From NCBI RefSeq assembly GCF_041200175.1, contig NZ_CP165727.1, forward strand, positions 2,542,001 to 2,606,000: DNA of 64,000 nucleotides, read 5' to 3'. Made by a program: the position numbers and the translations under genes. Below are positions 25,025 through 36,089 of the stretch, piece after piece. The notes beneath the pieces were generated by a model, which was not told the origin of the DNA, did not search any database, and worked only from the letters and a program-made list of their open reading frames with translations. Numbering within the stretch: the first letter of the stretch is position 1; the number at the start of each line of letters is the position of its first letter. The DNA is from Streptomyces sp. R33 (GTDB taxonomy: Bacteria; Actinomycetota; Actinomycetes; Streptomycetales; Streptomycetaceae).

Positions 25025-25863
25025 ACGGTGGCCTCCTCCTTCTCCAGTTGCTGGGCGCGGGCCACCTCGTCGTGGAGCAGGGTCCAGATCTCGTGGCGGT
25101 AGCGGGCGAATTCCGGGCTGGAGCGCAGCTCCTCCCCGCCGGCGCCGGTGGCCCGGTCGCCGAAGGAGACGGGGACGGCCTCCTTGATCCGGCCGGGGCG
25201 GGAGGTCATCACGGCCACCCGCTGCCCGAGGTACACGGCCTCCTCGATGCCGTGCGTGATGAACACGACGGTCTTGCCGGTGCGCTGCCAGATGCGGCGC
25301 AGCTCGTCCTGGAGGGATTCGCGGGTCTGCGCGTCGAGCGCCGCGAACGGCTCGTCCATGAGCAGTACGTCCGGGTCGTACGCGAGCGAGCGGGCGATCG
25401 CGACCCGCTGGCGCATGCCGCCGGACAGTTCGTGCGGGTGGCGGTCCTCGAAGCCGGTGAGGCCGACGAGGTCCAGGAACTCCCGGGCCCGCTCCGTGCG
25501 TTCACGCCGGGGAACGCCCGTCGCCTCCAGCCCGAACTCGATGTTGCCGAGCGCGGTGCGCCAGGGCAGCAGCGCGTACTGCTGGAAGACGATGCCCCGG
25601 TCCAGGCCGGGTCCGGTGACCGGCTCCCCGTCGAGGAGGATCCGGCCGGAGGTGGGCCGGGTCAGGCCCCCCAGCAGGTCGAGGAGGGTGGACTTGCCGC
25701 AGCCGCTGGGGCCGACGACCACCACGAACTCCCCGGCCCCGATCTCCAGGTCCACGCCGTCGAGGGCGGTGAAACTCCCCTCCCCGGGGGCCCCGGCCTT
25801 CCTGCCCTTGGCCTGCTTCCTCGGGAAGGTCTTCGTCACGGACTCGAACACGATCTTCGCCAT
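25021..25863 (-). CDS. ssuB: ABC transporter ATPase, sulfonate/taurine type
   Basis: A 280-residue nucleotide-binding subunit. Walker A GPSGCGKST (about 52-60), Q-loop VFQQYALLPW, signature LSGGMRQRVAIARS, Walker B VLLMDEPFAALD and the switch histidine in VVFITHGIEEA are all intact. It energises the permease encoded next to it. It lies 5 bp after the substrate-binding protein gene and overlaps the permease gene by four bases. Family: nitrate/sulfonate/taurine ABC ATPases. Confidence 0.92.
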   Translation of the reverse strand: MAKIVFESVTKTFPRKQAKGRKAGAPGEGSFTALDGVDLEIGAGEFVVVVGPSGCGKSTLLDLLGGLTRPTSGRILLDGEPVTGPGLDRGIVFQQYALLPWRTALGNIEFGLEATGVPRRERTERAREFLDLVGLTGFEDRHPHELSGGMRQRVAIARSLAYDPDVLLMDEPFAALDAQTRESLQDELRRIWQRTGKTVVFITHGIEEAVYLGQRVAVMTSRPGRIKEAVPVSFGDRATGAGGEELRSSPEFARYRHEIWTLLHDEVARAQQLEKEEATV

Positions 25864-25868
25864 GGTGC

Positions 25869-26900
25869 TCAGCCCTTCCCCTGGTCGTTGAACTCGTTCG
25901 TGTACAGGTCGGCGGGCTTCAGCAGGCCCTTCTTGACCTCGCCGCGCTCACCGAGCCAGTCGATCCACAGCTGGAACTCCTTGTCGGCGATCCGGCCGCC
26001 GGTCTCCGCCACCCCGTACGAGCGCCAGTACTGGAGGGTGGAGGTGTCCTCGTTGCGGCCGCGCTTCTTGACGATCTCGGTCATCCGGGCGATGACCTCC
26101 TCGCGCGGGGTGTTCCGGGACCACTCGATGGCCTTGGCGACACCGGTCGTGAAGGTCCGTACGGTGTCGGGGTTCTCCTTGATGAACCGCCGGGTCATCA
26201 CGTACGACCCGGCGCTGAAGGCGCCCAGCAGCTCGAAGTCCTTGAACAGCGGGCGTATGCCCCCGGAGGCGAGGGCCTTGTCGCGCAGGACTCCGCTGAG
26301 CACGCCGACCTCGATCTGCTTCTGGCGCAGCGCCTGTTCGGTGTTGACGGGCGGGACCACGAGGGACTCGACCTTGGCCGCCTCGGCCTTGGAGAGGCCG
26401 TTGCGCTCCAGGTAGATCTCCAGCAGCGCCTGGGCGTGGGCGCCCAGCGTGTTCATGCCGACCTTCTTGCCGATCAGGTCGCGGGGCGAGCGGATCGGGC
26501 TGTCCTCCAGGACGTAGTAGCCGAGGTAGGTGTCCTTGTCGGAGCCGTAGTAGGAGATGACGGACTGGATCTGGGCCTTGCTCGCGGCGAGTTTGACGAT
26601 CGCGCCGTTGAAGGCCCCGCCGAAGTGGGTCTGGCCGGTGGCGGCGGACTGGATGTCCTGGGGGCCGCTGATGGTGTTGCCGACCCAGTCCAGGGTCAGG
26701 CCGCCCAGGTAGCCGAGGTCCGCGGCCAGCTCGGGGAGCAGGACCGCGCCGACGGACCCCTGGTACTTGAGGGTCGTGACCTGCTTGGCGGATCCGCCGG
26801 TGGCGGTGGCCGTGCCGCAGCTCACCGCGGCCGCCGAGATGCCGAGCAGGGTGAGGAACTGGCGTCGGGAGGTGGAGGTGGAGGCGAGGGCTGCGGGCAT
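25869..26900 (-). CDS. ssuA: ABC substrate-binding lipoprotein, sulfonate/taurine type
   Basis: A 343-residue extracytoplasmic binding protein. The N-terminus carries a twin-arginine signal SRRQFLTLLG followed by a lipobox AAVSC, so it is predicted to be Tat-exported and lipid-anchored. The mature part (KYQGSVGAVLLPELAADLG, TLGAHAQALLEIYLE, TRRFIKENPDTV) is of the NMT1/SsuA-like fold for sulfonates, nitrate or thiamine precursors. Genomic context favours an organosulfur ligand. Gap of 39 bp from the upstream FMN reductase gene. Confidence 0.88.
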   Translation of the reverse strand: MPAALASTSTSRRQFLTLLGISAAAVSCGTATATGGSAKQVTTLKYQGSVGAVLLPELAADLGYLGGLTLDWVGNTISGPQDIQSAATGQTHFGGAFNGAIVKLAASKAQIQSVISYYGSDKDTYLGYYVLEDSPIRSPRDLIGKKVGMNTLGAHAQALLEIYLERNGLSKAEAAKVESLVVPPVNTEQALRQKQIEVGVLSGVLRDKALASGGIRPLFKDFELLGAFSAGSYVMTRRFIKENPDTVRTFTTGVAKAIEWSRNTPREEVIARMTEIVKKRGRNEDTSTLQYWRSYGVAETGGRIADKEFQLWIDWLGERGEVKKGLLKPADLYTNEFNDQGKG

Positions 26901-26939
26901 GGAGGGGGTCCTTGTCGGGATTCGGTGGTTTCGGGGCCG

Positions 26940-27503
26940 CTACGGGGCGGTGGTGGCGAGGGGGGCTGCGGAGGCCCGGGCGTCCAGCGCCCCGGCGAAC
27001 TCGTCGACGGCCTGGAAGAGGTCCAGCTCGGCCTCGGGCCGCAGCCGGTCGGGGCCGGTACCGCGCTCCACGGACGAGTCCAGGACGAACCGGCCGGCGG
27101 TGACGTGCCGGGCGCCGAGGGCGGCGAGTACCGGGCGCAGGGCGTAGTCGAGGGTCAGGACATGGGCGAGGCTGCCGCCGGTGGCGATCGGCAGAACCGT
27201 TTTTCCGGCCAGCCCGTCCTGCGGGAGCAGGTCGAGGAAGGCCTTGAGCAGGCCGGTGTAGGAGGCCTTGTAGACCGGGGTCGCGACGATGATCCCGTCG
27301 GCCGCGGCGACCGCTTCGAGGGCCCGGCGGATCTCCGGCTCGCCGCGGCGGGCGGAGAGGAGGTCGGCGGCGGGGAGCTCCCGTACGGCGAGGTGGGCGG
27401 TGTCGTACCCGGCGTGGGCCAGCCGGCGCAGCACGTGGTCGGCGACGACGGCGGTACGGGAGTGCGGGGAGGGGCTGCCGGAGAGGGCGAGCAGGGTGGG
27501 CAC
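26940..27503 (-). CDS. ssuE: NAD(P)H-dependent FMN reductase, SsuE-like
   Basis: A 187-residue flavodoxin-fold reductase. LLALSGSPSPHSRTA (about 4-18) is the FMN phosphate loop, and IIVATPVYKASYTGLLKAFLD (two adjoining segments, about 73-93) is the conserved SsuE/MsuE signature. It supplies reduced FMN to the NtaA-type monooxygenase four genes downstream. GTG 27503 has GGAGG four bases upstream. Length and motifs fit the family. Confidence 0.9.
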   Translation of the reverse strand: MPTLLALSGSPSPHSRTAVVADHVLRRLAHAGYDTAHLAVRELPAADLLSARRGEPEIRRALEAVAAADGIIVATPVYKASYTGLLKAFLDLLPQDGLAGKTVLPIATGGSLAHVLTLDYALRPVLAALGARHVTAGRFVLDSSVERGTGPDRLRPEAELDLFQAVDEFAGALDARASAAPLATTAP

Positions 27504-27538
27504 GGGGCCTCCTTGGGGTGTCGTACGGGCGGGGCGGG

Positions 27539-28474
27539 TCAGGCGGTGGCGGAGGCGCCCGACGGGATGCCGAAGGACGGGTCGGGGACGGTCTCCGGGC
27601 TGATCAGGCGGGACGGGACCCCGTCCGGGCCGACCGGGACGTCGCCGTCGACCGTCACGCGGCGCAGGGTGCGCTCGTGGTCGTCGGAGTCGTCGACGCC
27701 GTAGTGCTGGGTGGCCCGGTTGTCCCAGATCGCGACGTCGCCGGCCCGCCACTGCCGGCGGACGGTGTTCTCCGGGCGCTCGATGTGCGACTGGAAGAGG
27801 TCGACCAGCGCACGGGAGTCCTGACCGGTCAGACCCTCGATCCGCTGGACGAAGTTGCCGAGGAGCAGGGTGCGTTCGCCCGTCTCGGGGTGGACGCGGA
27901 CGACGGGGTGCTCGGTGCGGAACTTCGTGGACGTGAACACCTCGCGGTACTGGACGAGGGCCTCGGGGAGCGCGTCGGGCTTGAGGGCTGCGTAGTCGTA
28001 CTCGTTGGTGTGCACGGCGCGCAGGCCGTCGGCGAGGCTGCGCAGTGGCTCGGGGAGGTTCGCGTAGGCGGTGGCGGTGTTGGCCCAGAGGGTGTCGCCG
28101 CCGTACGGGGGGACCGTGACGGCACGGAGGATGGAGAAGGCGGGGTAGGCGGGGACGAAGGTGACGTCGGTGTGCCACTGGTTGGCGCGGGCGCCGTGGT
28201 GGGAGTCGATGCCGAGGGCGTAACGGCCGTCGGCGGAGGGCACGGTGGGGTGGGCGACGGGCGTGCCGAGGAGCCGGGCGAAGGCTTCGTGGCCGGCCTC
28301 GTCGAGGTGGTGCTGGTCGCGGAAGAAGACGACCTTGTGGGCGAGGAGCGCGGCACGGATCTCGGCGACGACATCGTCACCGAGCTCCCCGCCGAGCTGC
28401 ACACCCCCGATCTCGGCACCGATCCGCCCGCCGATCCGGGTGACGGTGAGCTGGGTACGGGTGGCAGTGCTCAT
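27539..28474 (-). CDS. tauD: TauD/TfdA-family alpha-ketoglutarate-dependent dioxygenase
   Basis: A 311-residue non-haem Fe(II) oxygenase. The iron triad is visible as the HTD motif in NQWHTDVTF (about 100-108) and the distal histidine in ATQHYGVDD; the 2-oxoglutarate arginine is in ERTLRRVTV. It would hydroxylate taurine or another sulfonate/sulfate ester next to sulfur, releasing sulfite or sulfate. First structural gene of the eight-gene operon; ribosome-binding site GGGAG precedes its ATG. The preceding leader of about 385 bases is long. Confidence 0.9.
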   Translation of the reverse strand: MSTATRTQLTVTRIGGRIGAEIGGVQLGGELGDDVVAEIRAALLAHKVVFFRDQHHLDEAGHEAFARLLGTPVAHPTVPSADGRYALGIDSHHGARANQWHTDVTFVPAYPAFSILRAVTVPPYGGDTLWANTATAYANLPEPLRSLADGLRAVHTNEYDYAALKPDALPEALVQYREVFTSTKFRTEHPVVRVHPETGERTLLLGNFVQRIEGLTGQDSRALVDLFQSHIERPENTVRRQWRAGDVAIWDNRATQHYGVDDSDDHERTLRRVTVDGDVPVGPDGVPSRLISPETVPDPSFGIPSGASATA

Positions 28475-28859
28475 GGGAACTCCCTTGGGTTGGTTTCCGC
28501 AGTGGAGGAACGGGGCGCACGGACGAACCTGTTGACCGGGGCCGCTTGACCGGAGGCAGGGGCCGGGTCGGCACCTGAAGCCGGTGAGCGGGAGGCCGGA
28601 TCAGCTGTGGGCTGGGGGGCCGGACCGGGCCGCCGGCCGGTGGGCCGGGGCCTTGCGGACGGGAGGCTGGTCGCCGGGGCCGACGGACCGGAGGCCGGTG
28701 GGCCGCGGCCGGCCGGACCGGACGTACGTGGATCAGGGCCGAAGCCCACCGGCGCGAGGGCGGAGGGGCCGGAGCGGAGCCGGGCGGTTCCGGGCCGGGT
28801 GGCCGACGGCCGGTTCGGCGGAAGGCCGAACGGTCACCGGTCGGGGCCCGGGGCGGCGC
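28475..28859 (-). other. Untranslated leader of the sulfonate operon
   Basis: No gene is supported here. On the transcribed (minus) strand the stretch is dominated by degenerate copies of CCGGTCCG and CCGGCC, for example around 28625-28640 and 28681-28700, giving many alternative GC-rich hairpins. It lies between a possible Cys-containing short frame and the dioxygenase ATG, where an attenuator would be placed. Confidence 0.4.
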
Positions 28860-28961
28860 TTAAGCGCGGCGCGGGGCCGGACAGCGGCCCGGACACGAAC
28901 CCGGCGCGGTACAGGAGCCGGGGGTGTGGAGCCGCGGGGCGGGAAGCTCGAACGCGGACAT
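28860..28961 (-). CDS. Candidate leaderless Cys-containing leader peptide
   Basis: A 33-codon frame on the operon strand ends with three cysteines in the segment GSCTAPGSCPGRCPAPRRA and stops with TAA. All three Cys codons are TGT, although TGC is strongly preferred in this genome. A -35/-10 pair places the likely transcription start at the ATG itself. Leaderless short frames with Cys codons are known attenuators of sulfur operons in mycobacteria. There is no sequence identity I can claim, so this is a candidate only. Confidence 0.35.
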   Translation of the reverse strand: MSAFELPAPRLHTPGSCTAPGSCPGRCPAPRRA

Positions 28962-28968
28962 GGCTCGG

Positions 28969-28997
28969 AGACTGTCAGCGGCCCGAGTACGGGTCAA
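28969..28997 (-). promoter_or_regulatory. Candidate promoter of the sulfonate operon
   Basis: On the minus strand TTGACC (28992-28997), a 17-base spacer, then CAGTCT (28969-28974), followed by 7 bases to an ATG. The -35 is good; the -10 is weak. Confidence 0.35.
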
Positions 28998-29301
28998 GCC
29001 CCGCCCGGCACGCCGTAACGGCCCCCGCCAGAAGCTCCCACCCACCGCGGCACACCGGCCCTGACCTGGCCCTATGGCGTCCCGGAAACGCGCCGCAGAA
29101 CCCCCCGCGACGGCCGAAAACCGTGGCCGGATTTCATGCCCCCGCAACGCGACCGCCACGCGTTCGCCGACACCGCCGCCCTTTGCCGCCTGTTCGGACG
29201 CCCTCGGGGTCGAACCCGCCCCCGCAGGTGCCCGCCCGCTCGGGGCGCTCTTTCGTGACCCGACCCGTCTCACATGAGAGGGCGAGATCACACCCTGTCG
29301 T

Positions 29302-29307
29302 TATAGT
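29302..29307 (+). promoter_or_regulatory. Candidate -10 element for mutA
   Basis: TATAGT stands out in GC-rich surroundings 34 bp before the mutA ATG. No convincing -35 is seen at 17-18 bases. The arms TCTCA/TGAGA at 29268-29279 would overlap the -35 zone. The rest of 28998-29340 shows no gene. Confidence 0.4.
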
Positions 29308-29340
29308 GGTTCCCAAGGTGACCCCCCTAGCATTCGAGCC

Positions 29341-31223
29341 ATGACGGTCCTGCCTGATGACGGGCTCTCCTTGGCCGCCGAGTTCCCTGACGCGACGCAT
29401 GAGCAGTGGCAGCGCCTGGTAGAGGGCGTTCTACGCAAGTCCGGCAAGGACGTATCCGGCGATGCTGCAGAAGACGCGTTGTCCACAAAGCTCGAGGACG
29501 GGCTCACCACCCGCCCGCTGTACACCGCGCCCGAAACGGCCGACGAAACCGGTTTCCCCGGGTTCGCACCGTTCGTCCGGGGCGGCAGCCCCGCCGGCGG
29601 TGCCGCCGGTGGCTGGGACGTGCGGCAGCGGTACCTCGGCAGCGATGCCGCACGGGTGAACGAGGCCGTTCTCACCGACCTCGAGAACGGGGTCACCTCC
29701 CTCTGGCTGTCCCTGGGCGGACCCGGCGGACTCCCCGTCGACGCGCTCCCCCGCGTCCTCGACGGCGTCTACCTCGACCTGGCGCCCGTCTCCCTGGACG
29801 CCGGAGCCGAATACGCCGAGGCCGCCCGCGCCTTGCTCCGCCTGTACGCCGAGCGCGGTGTGACCCCCGAGGCCGCCCGCGCGAGCCTCGGCGCCGACCC
29901 GCTGGGCCACGAGGCCCGTACGGGTGAGGTCCTGGACCCGGCCGGCGCCGTCGGGCTCGCCCGTGAGGCGGCCGCACACTGGCCCGGCGTCCGCGCCCTC
30001 GCCGTCGACGCCCTGCCGTACCACGAGGCCGGCGGCAGCGCGGCCGAGGAGCTGGGGCTGTCCCTGGCCACCGGCGTCGCCTACCTCCGCGCCCTCACCG
30101 AAGCCGACGGCGAGACCGGAGCCGCCGGCGCCCTCGATGTCCAAGCCGCCCTCGGCCAGCTCGAGTTCCGCTACGCCGCGACCGCCGACCAGTTCCTCAC
30201 CATCGCGAAGTTCCGCGCCGCCCGCCGTCTGTGGGCCCGGATCGCCGAGGCCTGCGGGGCCCCTGAGGCCGGCGCCCAGCGCCAGCACGCCGTCACCTCG
30301 CCGGTCATGATGACCCGCCGCGACCCCTGGGTGAACATGCTGCGCACCACCGTCGCCTGCATGGCGGCGGGCGTGGGCGGGGCCGACTCGGTCACCGTGC
30401 TCCCCTTCGACCACGAGCTGGGCCTGCCGGACGCCTTCGCGCGCCGCATCGCCCGCAACACCTCCACCATCCTGCTGGAGGAGTCGCACCTGGCCCGCGT
30501 CATCGACCCGGCCGGCGGCTCGTACTACGTCGAGCAGCTCACCGACGAACTGGCCCACGCCGCCTGGGAGTTCTTCCAGACGATCGAGAAGGCCGGCGGT
30601 CTGGCCGCCGCCCTGCGCTCCGGCCTCGTCGCCGAGCGGCTCGCCGCGACCTGGGCCGAGCGCTCCAAGAAGCTCGCCAAGCGCCGCGAACCCATCACGG
30701 GAGTCAGCGAGTTCCCGCTGCTCTCGGAGAAGCCCCTCGACCGCGAGCCCGCCCCGGCGGGTCCCACCGGCGGGCTGCCCCGCGTACGGCGCGACGAGGC
30801 GTACGAGGCGCTGCGCGCCCGCAGCGACGCACACCTGGCCGCGACCGGGAACCGTCCGCGGATCTTCCTCGCCGCGCTGGGCCCGGCGGCCGCGCACACC
30901 GCGCGCGCCACCTTCGCCGCGAACCTGTTCCAGGCGGGCGGCGTCGAGGCGGTCCACGACCCGGTGTCGGTGGACGCGGCGACGGCTGCCGAGGCCTACG
31001 CCGCGAGCGGCGCGGACGGCATGGCCGTGCTGTGCTCCAGCGACGCGCTGTACGAGGAGCAGGCCGAGGCGGTGGCCGAGGCCCTGCGCGCGGCCGGTGC
31101 GACGACCGTGTTCCTCGCGGGCAAGCCCGGCACCTCGGCCGGCGCCGTGGACGAGTACGTCTTCGCCGGCTGCGATGCGGTCGCCGTGCTGTCCTCCGTA
31201 CTCGACCGGATGGGAGTCGCTCT

Positions 31224-31227
<4 letters not shown>
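29341..31227 (+). CDS. mutA: Methylmalonyl-CoA mutase small subunit
   Basis: A 628-residue non-catalytic subunit of the B12-dependent mutase interconverting methylmalonyl-CoA and succinyl-CoA. The barrel domain includes [24 protein letters not shown] and [23 protein letters not shown] (given as adjoining segments). The C-terminal cobalamin-like domain (about 500-628) lacks the DxHxxG histidine motif, as usual for this subunit. GTGA overlap with mutB shows translational coupling. No clear Shine-Dalgarno precedes the ATG. In Streptomyces the enzyme feeds methylmalonyl-CoA to polyketide synthesis. Confidence 0.95.
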
Positions 31228-33428
<2,201 letters not shown>

Positions 33429-33437
33429 GCGCGGCCG

Positions 33438-34424
33438 ATGCCTCCGAAGATCGACATCGAGGCCTACGCGAAGGGGGTGCTCGACGGGAAGCGTGCGTTC
33501 ATCGCGCGCGCGATCACGCTCGTCGAGTCCACCCTGCCCGCTCACCGGGCCCTCGCGCAGGGGCTGTTGACGGAGCTGCTGCCGCATGCGGGGCGGGCCC
33601 GGCGGATCGGTATCAGCGGGGTGCCGGGCGTCGGCAAGTCCACGTTCATCGATGCGTTCGGCACGATGCTGACGGGGCTGGGCCACCGGGTCGCGGTCCT
33701 GGCCGTGGATCCGTCCTCGACCCGCACGGGCGGCTCGATCCTGGGTGACAAGACGCGGATGGAGCGCCTGTCGGTGGACCCGGCGGCGTTCGTGCGCCCG
33801 TCGCCTTCGGCGGGGACGCTGGGCGGGGTGGCGAAGGCCACCCGCGAGTCGATGATCGTGATGGAGGCGGCGGGCTACGACGTGGTCCTCGTCGAGACGG
33901 TCGGCGTGGGCCAGTCGGAGACGACGGTCGCCGGCATGGTCGACTCCTTCCTCCTGCTCTCCCTGGCCCGTACGGGGGATCAGCTCCAGGGCATCAAGAA
34001 GGGCGTCCTGGAGCTGGCGGACGTCCTCGCGGTGAACAAGGCGGACGGCCCGCACGAGCGCGACGCGAAGGCGGCGGCACGGGAGTTGTCGGGCGCGCTG
34101 CGCCTCATGCACCCCGCGGACGCGGCCTGGACCCCGCCGGTGCTGACGTGCAGCGCGCGGGAGTCGGCGGGTCTGGACGAGGTGTGGAACCGCCTGGAGC
34201 AGCACCGGCGACTGCTGGACGCGGGGGGCCGGCTGGCGGCCAAGCGGGCGGCGCAGCAGGTGGAGTGGACCTGGTCGATGGTCCGGGACGAGCTCCTGGA
34301 GCGGCTGCGCGCCGACCCGTCGGTCCGCGACCTGGCCCCGGCCCTGGAGGCTGCGGTGCGCGCGGGCACGGTCACCCCCACCTCGGCGGCGGACCGCATC
34401 CTCTCGGCGTTCGGCCGGGGGTGA
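33438..34424 (+). CDS. meaB: Methylmalonyl-CoA mutase-associated GTPase MeaB
   Basis: A 328-residue G3E-family GTPase that protects and reloads the B12 cofactor of the mutase. It has Walker A GVPGVGKST (about 60-68), the DPSSTRTGGSILGDKTRM segment typical of MeaB/ArgK, VGVGQSE, and the base motif NKADG. The start ATGCCTCCG is 9 bp after the mutB stop. The C-terminal helix (about 270-328) is the dimerisation arm of the family. Third gene of the mutA-mutB-meaB operon. Confidence 0.95.
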   Translation: MPPKIDIEAYAKGVLDGKRAFIARAITLVESTLPAHRALAQGLLTELLPHAGRARRIGISGVPGVGKSTFIDAFGTMLTGLGHRVAVLAVDPSSTRTGGSILGDKTRMERLSVDPAAFVRPSPSAGTLGGVAKATRESMIVMEAAGYDVVLVETVGVGQSETTVAGMVDSFLLLSLARTGDQLQGIKKGVLELADVLAVNKADGPHERDAKAAARELSGALRLMHPADAAWTPPVLTCSARESAGLDEVWNRLEQHRRLLDAGGRLAAKRAAQQVEWTWSMVRDELLERLRADPSVRDLAPALEAAVRAGTVTPTSAADRILSAFGRG

Positions 34425-34444
34425 GCGGTCCCCGAGACCGGTCG

Positions 34445-34478
34445 GCCGCCGCGCGGGGAGACGACACCGCGCAGCGGC
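34445..34478. terminator. Imperfect hairpin between meaB and asparaginase
   Basis: GCCGCCGCGCGG / CCGCGCAGCGGC pair over 12 positions with one mismatch and a 10-base loop. It sits between convergent genes. Confidence 0.45.
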
Positions 34479-34496
34479 ACCCGGTCGGCGTCAGGG

Positions 34497-35501
34497 TCAG
34501 ACGGTGACCAGGGTGGCCGGGTCCGTGGAGGCCAGGCAGCGCTGCAGGATGCGCCCCTGCTCCGCCGGATCCGTGGCGGCCAGCAGCGCCGAAAGCACCG
34601 CGATCCGCGCCTGCGGCGCCCGCAAGGTCCCCGTCGCAACGGCCCCCGCCGCCACCAGGTCCACCGCACCGCCGTGCGTGTAGATCTCCGTGACCGGCCC
34701 GGCGGCCACCCGCGTGGTCAGCGCCACCAGCACGCCCCGCGCCACGGCGTCCTTCACCGCGGCCACGATCTCCGGCGTGGCGTTGCCCGCGCCCGTGCCG
34801 ACGAGGACGATGCCCCGCGCTCCCGCCGCGACCGCCGCGTTCAGGAGCACCGGGTCGCCGTCGGCGTGGTGCATCACCATGTCCACCCGCGGCGGCAGCT
34901 CCGGCATCGCGGGCAGCGGCAGCGGCTCCGGGCGCTGCGGGGCGCGCAGCATGGTGACCTTCCCGAAGCCGATCTTCCCGAGCAGTTCCTTCGAGGGGTC
35001 GGCGAACGCGTCCAGCGCCACCGCCTGGGTCTTCACCGTGCCGCGGGCCGCGTGGACCCGGCCCCCGAAGGCGATCAGCACGCCGAGCCCCCGCGTGCTC
35101 GCCGCGGTGAGCAGCGCGTCGTACAGGTTGCCCGGGCCGTCCCCGTCCGCGGTGCCCATGGGGCGCTGCGCGCCGGTGAACACCACGGTGCGCGGGTCGT
35201 GGTGGTGCAGGTCGACGAGGAAGGCCGACTCCTCGAGGGTGTCGGTGCCGTGCGTGACGACGATGCCGTCCACGCCCGGGTCGGCGAGCACCTCGTGCAC
35301 GGTGCGCAGCAGGGTGAGCTGGTGGGCGGTGGTGAGCCGGGGGCTGTTCACGCTGAACAGGTCCACCACCTCGACGGTGATGTCCTCGGGCAGCGGAGCG
35401 GTGGCCATGACCTCGCTGCCGTCGGCATCGGCCGCGAAGCCTGAGCCCTGCCAGCGGCTGGCTATGGTCCCGCCGGTGCTGATGACGACGATCCGTCCCA
35501 T
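34497..35501 (-). CDS. ansA: L-asparaginase
   Basis: A 334-residue type I/II asparaginase fold enzyme hydrolysing asparagine to aspartate and ammonia. The first catalytic threonine lies in STGGTIAS (8-15), the second in THGTDTLEESAF (about 83-94), and FTGAQRP follows. No signal peptide is seen, so it is probably cytoplasmic. I used ATG 35501, giving MGRIVVISTGGTIA. The gene is divergent from an Lrp/AsnC regulator, with inverted repeats in between, so control by that regulator is likely. The symbol denotes family only. Confidence 0.9.
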   Translation of the reverse strand: MGRIVVISTGGTIASRWQGSGFAADADGSEVMATAPLPEDITVEVVDLFSVNSPRLTTAHQLTLLRTVHEVLADPGVDGIVVTHGTDTLEESAFLVDLHHHDPRTVVFTGAQRPMGTADGDGPGNLYDALLTAASTRGLGVLIAFGGRVHAARGTVKTQAVALDAFADPSKELLGKIGFGKVTMLRAPQRPEPLPLPAMPELPPRVDMVMHHADGDPVLLNAAVAAGARGIVLVGTGAGNATPEIVAAVKDAVARGVLVALTTRVAAGPVTEIYTHGGAVDLVAAGAVATGTLRAPQARIAVLSALLAATDPAEQGRILQRCLASTDPATLVTV

Positions 35502-35575
35502 GGCCGCGGCCGCCCTTCTCTCGCGTGTCTCTCGTACACATGTGCTGAAAGCAGCAATGATACGGACATCTACGC

Positions 35576-35588
35576 GCAATGCGATTGC
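35576..35588. promoter_or_regulatory. Inverted repeat, candidate Lrp/AsnC operator 1
   Basis: GCAAT-GCG-ATTGC is perfect and lies midway in the divergent asparaginase-regulator promoter region. The same half-site recurs in the second site at 35626. Confidence 0.4.
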
Positions 35589-35625
35589 CTCTTCAGGCCG
35601 ACCCCGGCTGAGGGAGTAGGTGATA

Positions 35626-35635
35626 ATTGCGCAAT
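35626..35635. promoter_or_regulatory. Palindrome overlapping the regulator start, candidate Lrp/AsnC operator 2
   Basis: ATTGCGCAAT is a perfect 10-bp palindrome whose last bases include the A and T of the regulator's ATG. Binding here would block its own expression. It shares the ATTGC/GCAAT half-site with the site at 35576. Confidence 0.4.
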
Positions 35636-36089
35636 GGACTCGATTGACCGGGATATCTTGCGCGAGCTCCAGGCTGACGGCCGCCTCAGCAACCAGGAGC
35701 TCGCCGCGCGCGTCGGCCTGACCCCTTCCCCCTGTATGCGCCGGGTACGCCAGCTCGAGCAGGACGGGGTGATCCAGGGCTACCGTGCCGTGATCTCCCC
35801 CGAGGCGGTCGACCGCGGCTTCGAGGTGCTCGTCTCGGTCGAGGTACGCCGCGACCGCGCCGCCGTCGAGGCCTTCGAGGCGGCCCTCCAGGACATCCCC
35901 GACGTCATCGAGGCGTACCGCCTCTTCGGCAGCCCCGGCTGCCTCCTGCGCATCGCGGTCGCGGACCTGCGCGCGTACGAACGCCTCTGGATCGAAAAAC
36001 TGACGGCCCTCTCCGGCATCACCGAGGTCAACTCGCAGATCATCATGAAACGCATCAAGGAACCGATGGGCCTGCCCGTCGAGCGCTGA
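35634..36089 (+). CDS. Lrp/AsnC-family transcriptional regulator
   Basis: A 151-residue regulator. Its N-terminal helix-turn-helix (about 4-60) has DRDILRELQADGRLSNQELA and VGLTPSPCMRRVRQLE, and a C-terminal RAM ligand-binding domain has GSPGCLLRIAVADL. Such proteins form octamers and bind amino acids. It is divergent from asparaginase, so asparagine or another amino acid is a plausible effector. A palindrome overlaps the start codon, consistent with autoregulation. Its 3' end is copied in a 13-bp tandem repeat. Confidence 0.92.
   Translation: MDSIDRDILRELQADGRLSNQELAARVGLTPSPCMRRVRQLEQDGVIQGYRAVISPEAVDRGFEVLVSVEVRRDRAAVEAFEAALQDIPDVIEAYRLFGSPGCLLRIAVADLRAYERLWIEKLTALSGITEVNSQIIMKRIKEPMGLPVER

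Noticed and set aside
28584..29018. Plus-strand frames in the gap before mutA
   Set aside because: Their translations are repetitive Gly/Arg/Pro reflecting the GGACCGG-rich DNA, with no ribosome-binding site or family resemblance.
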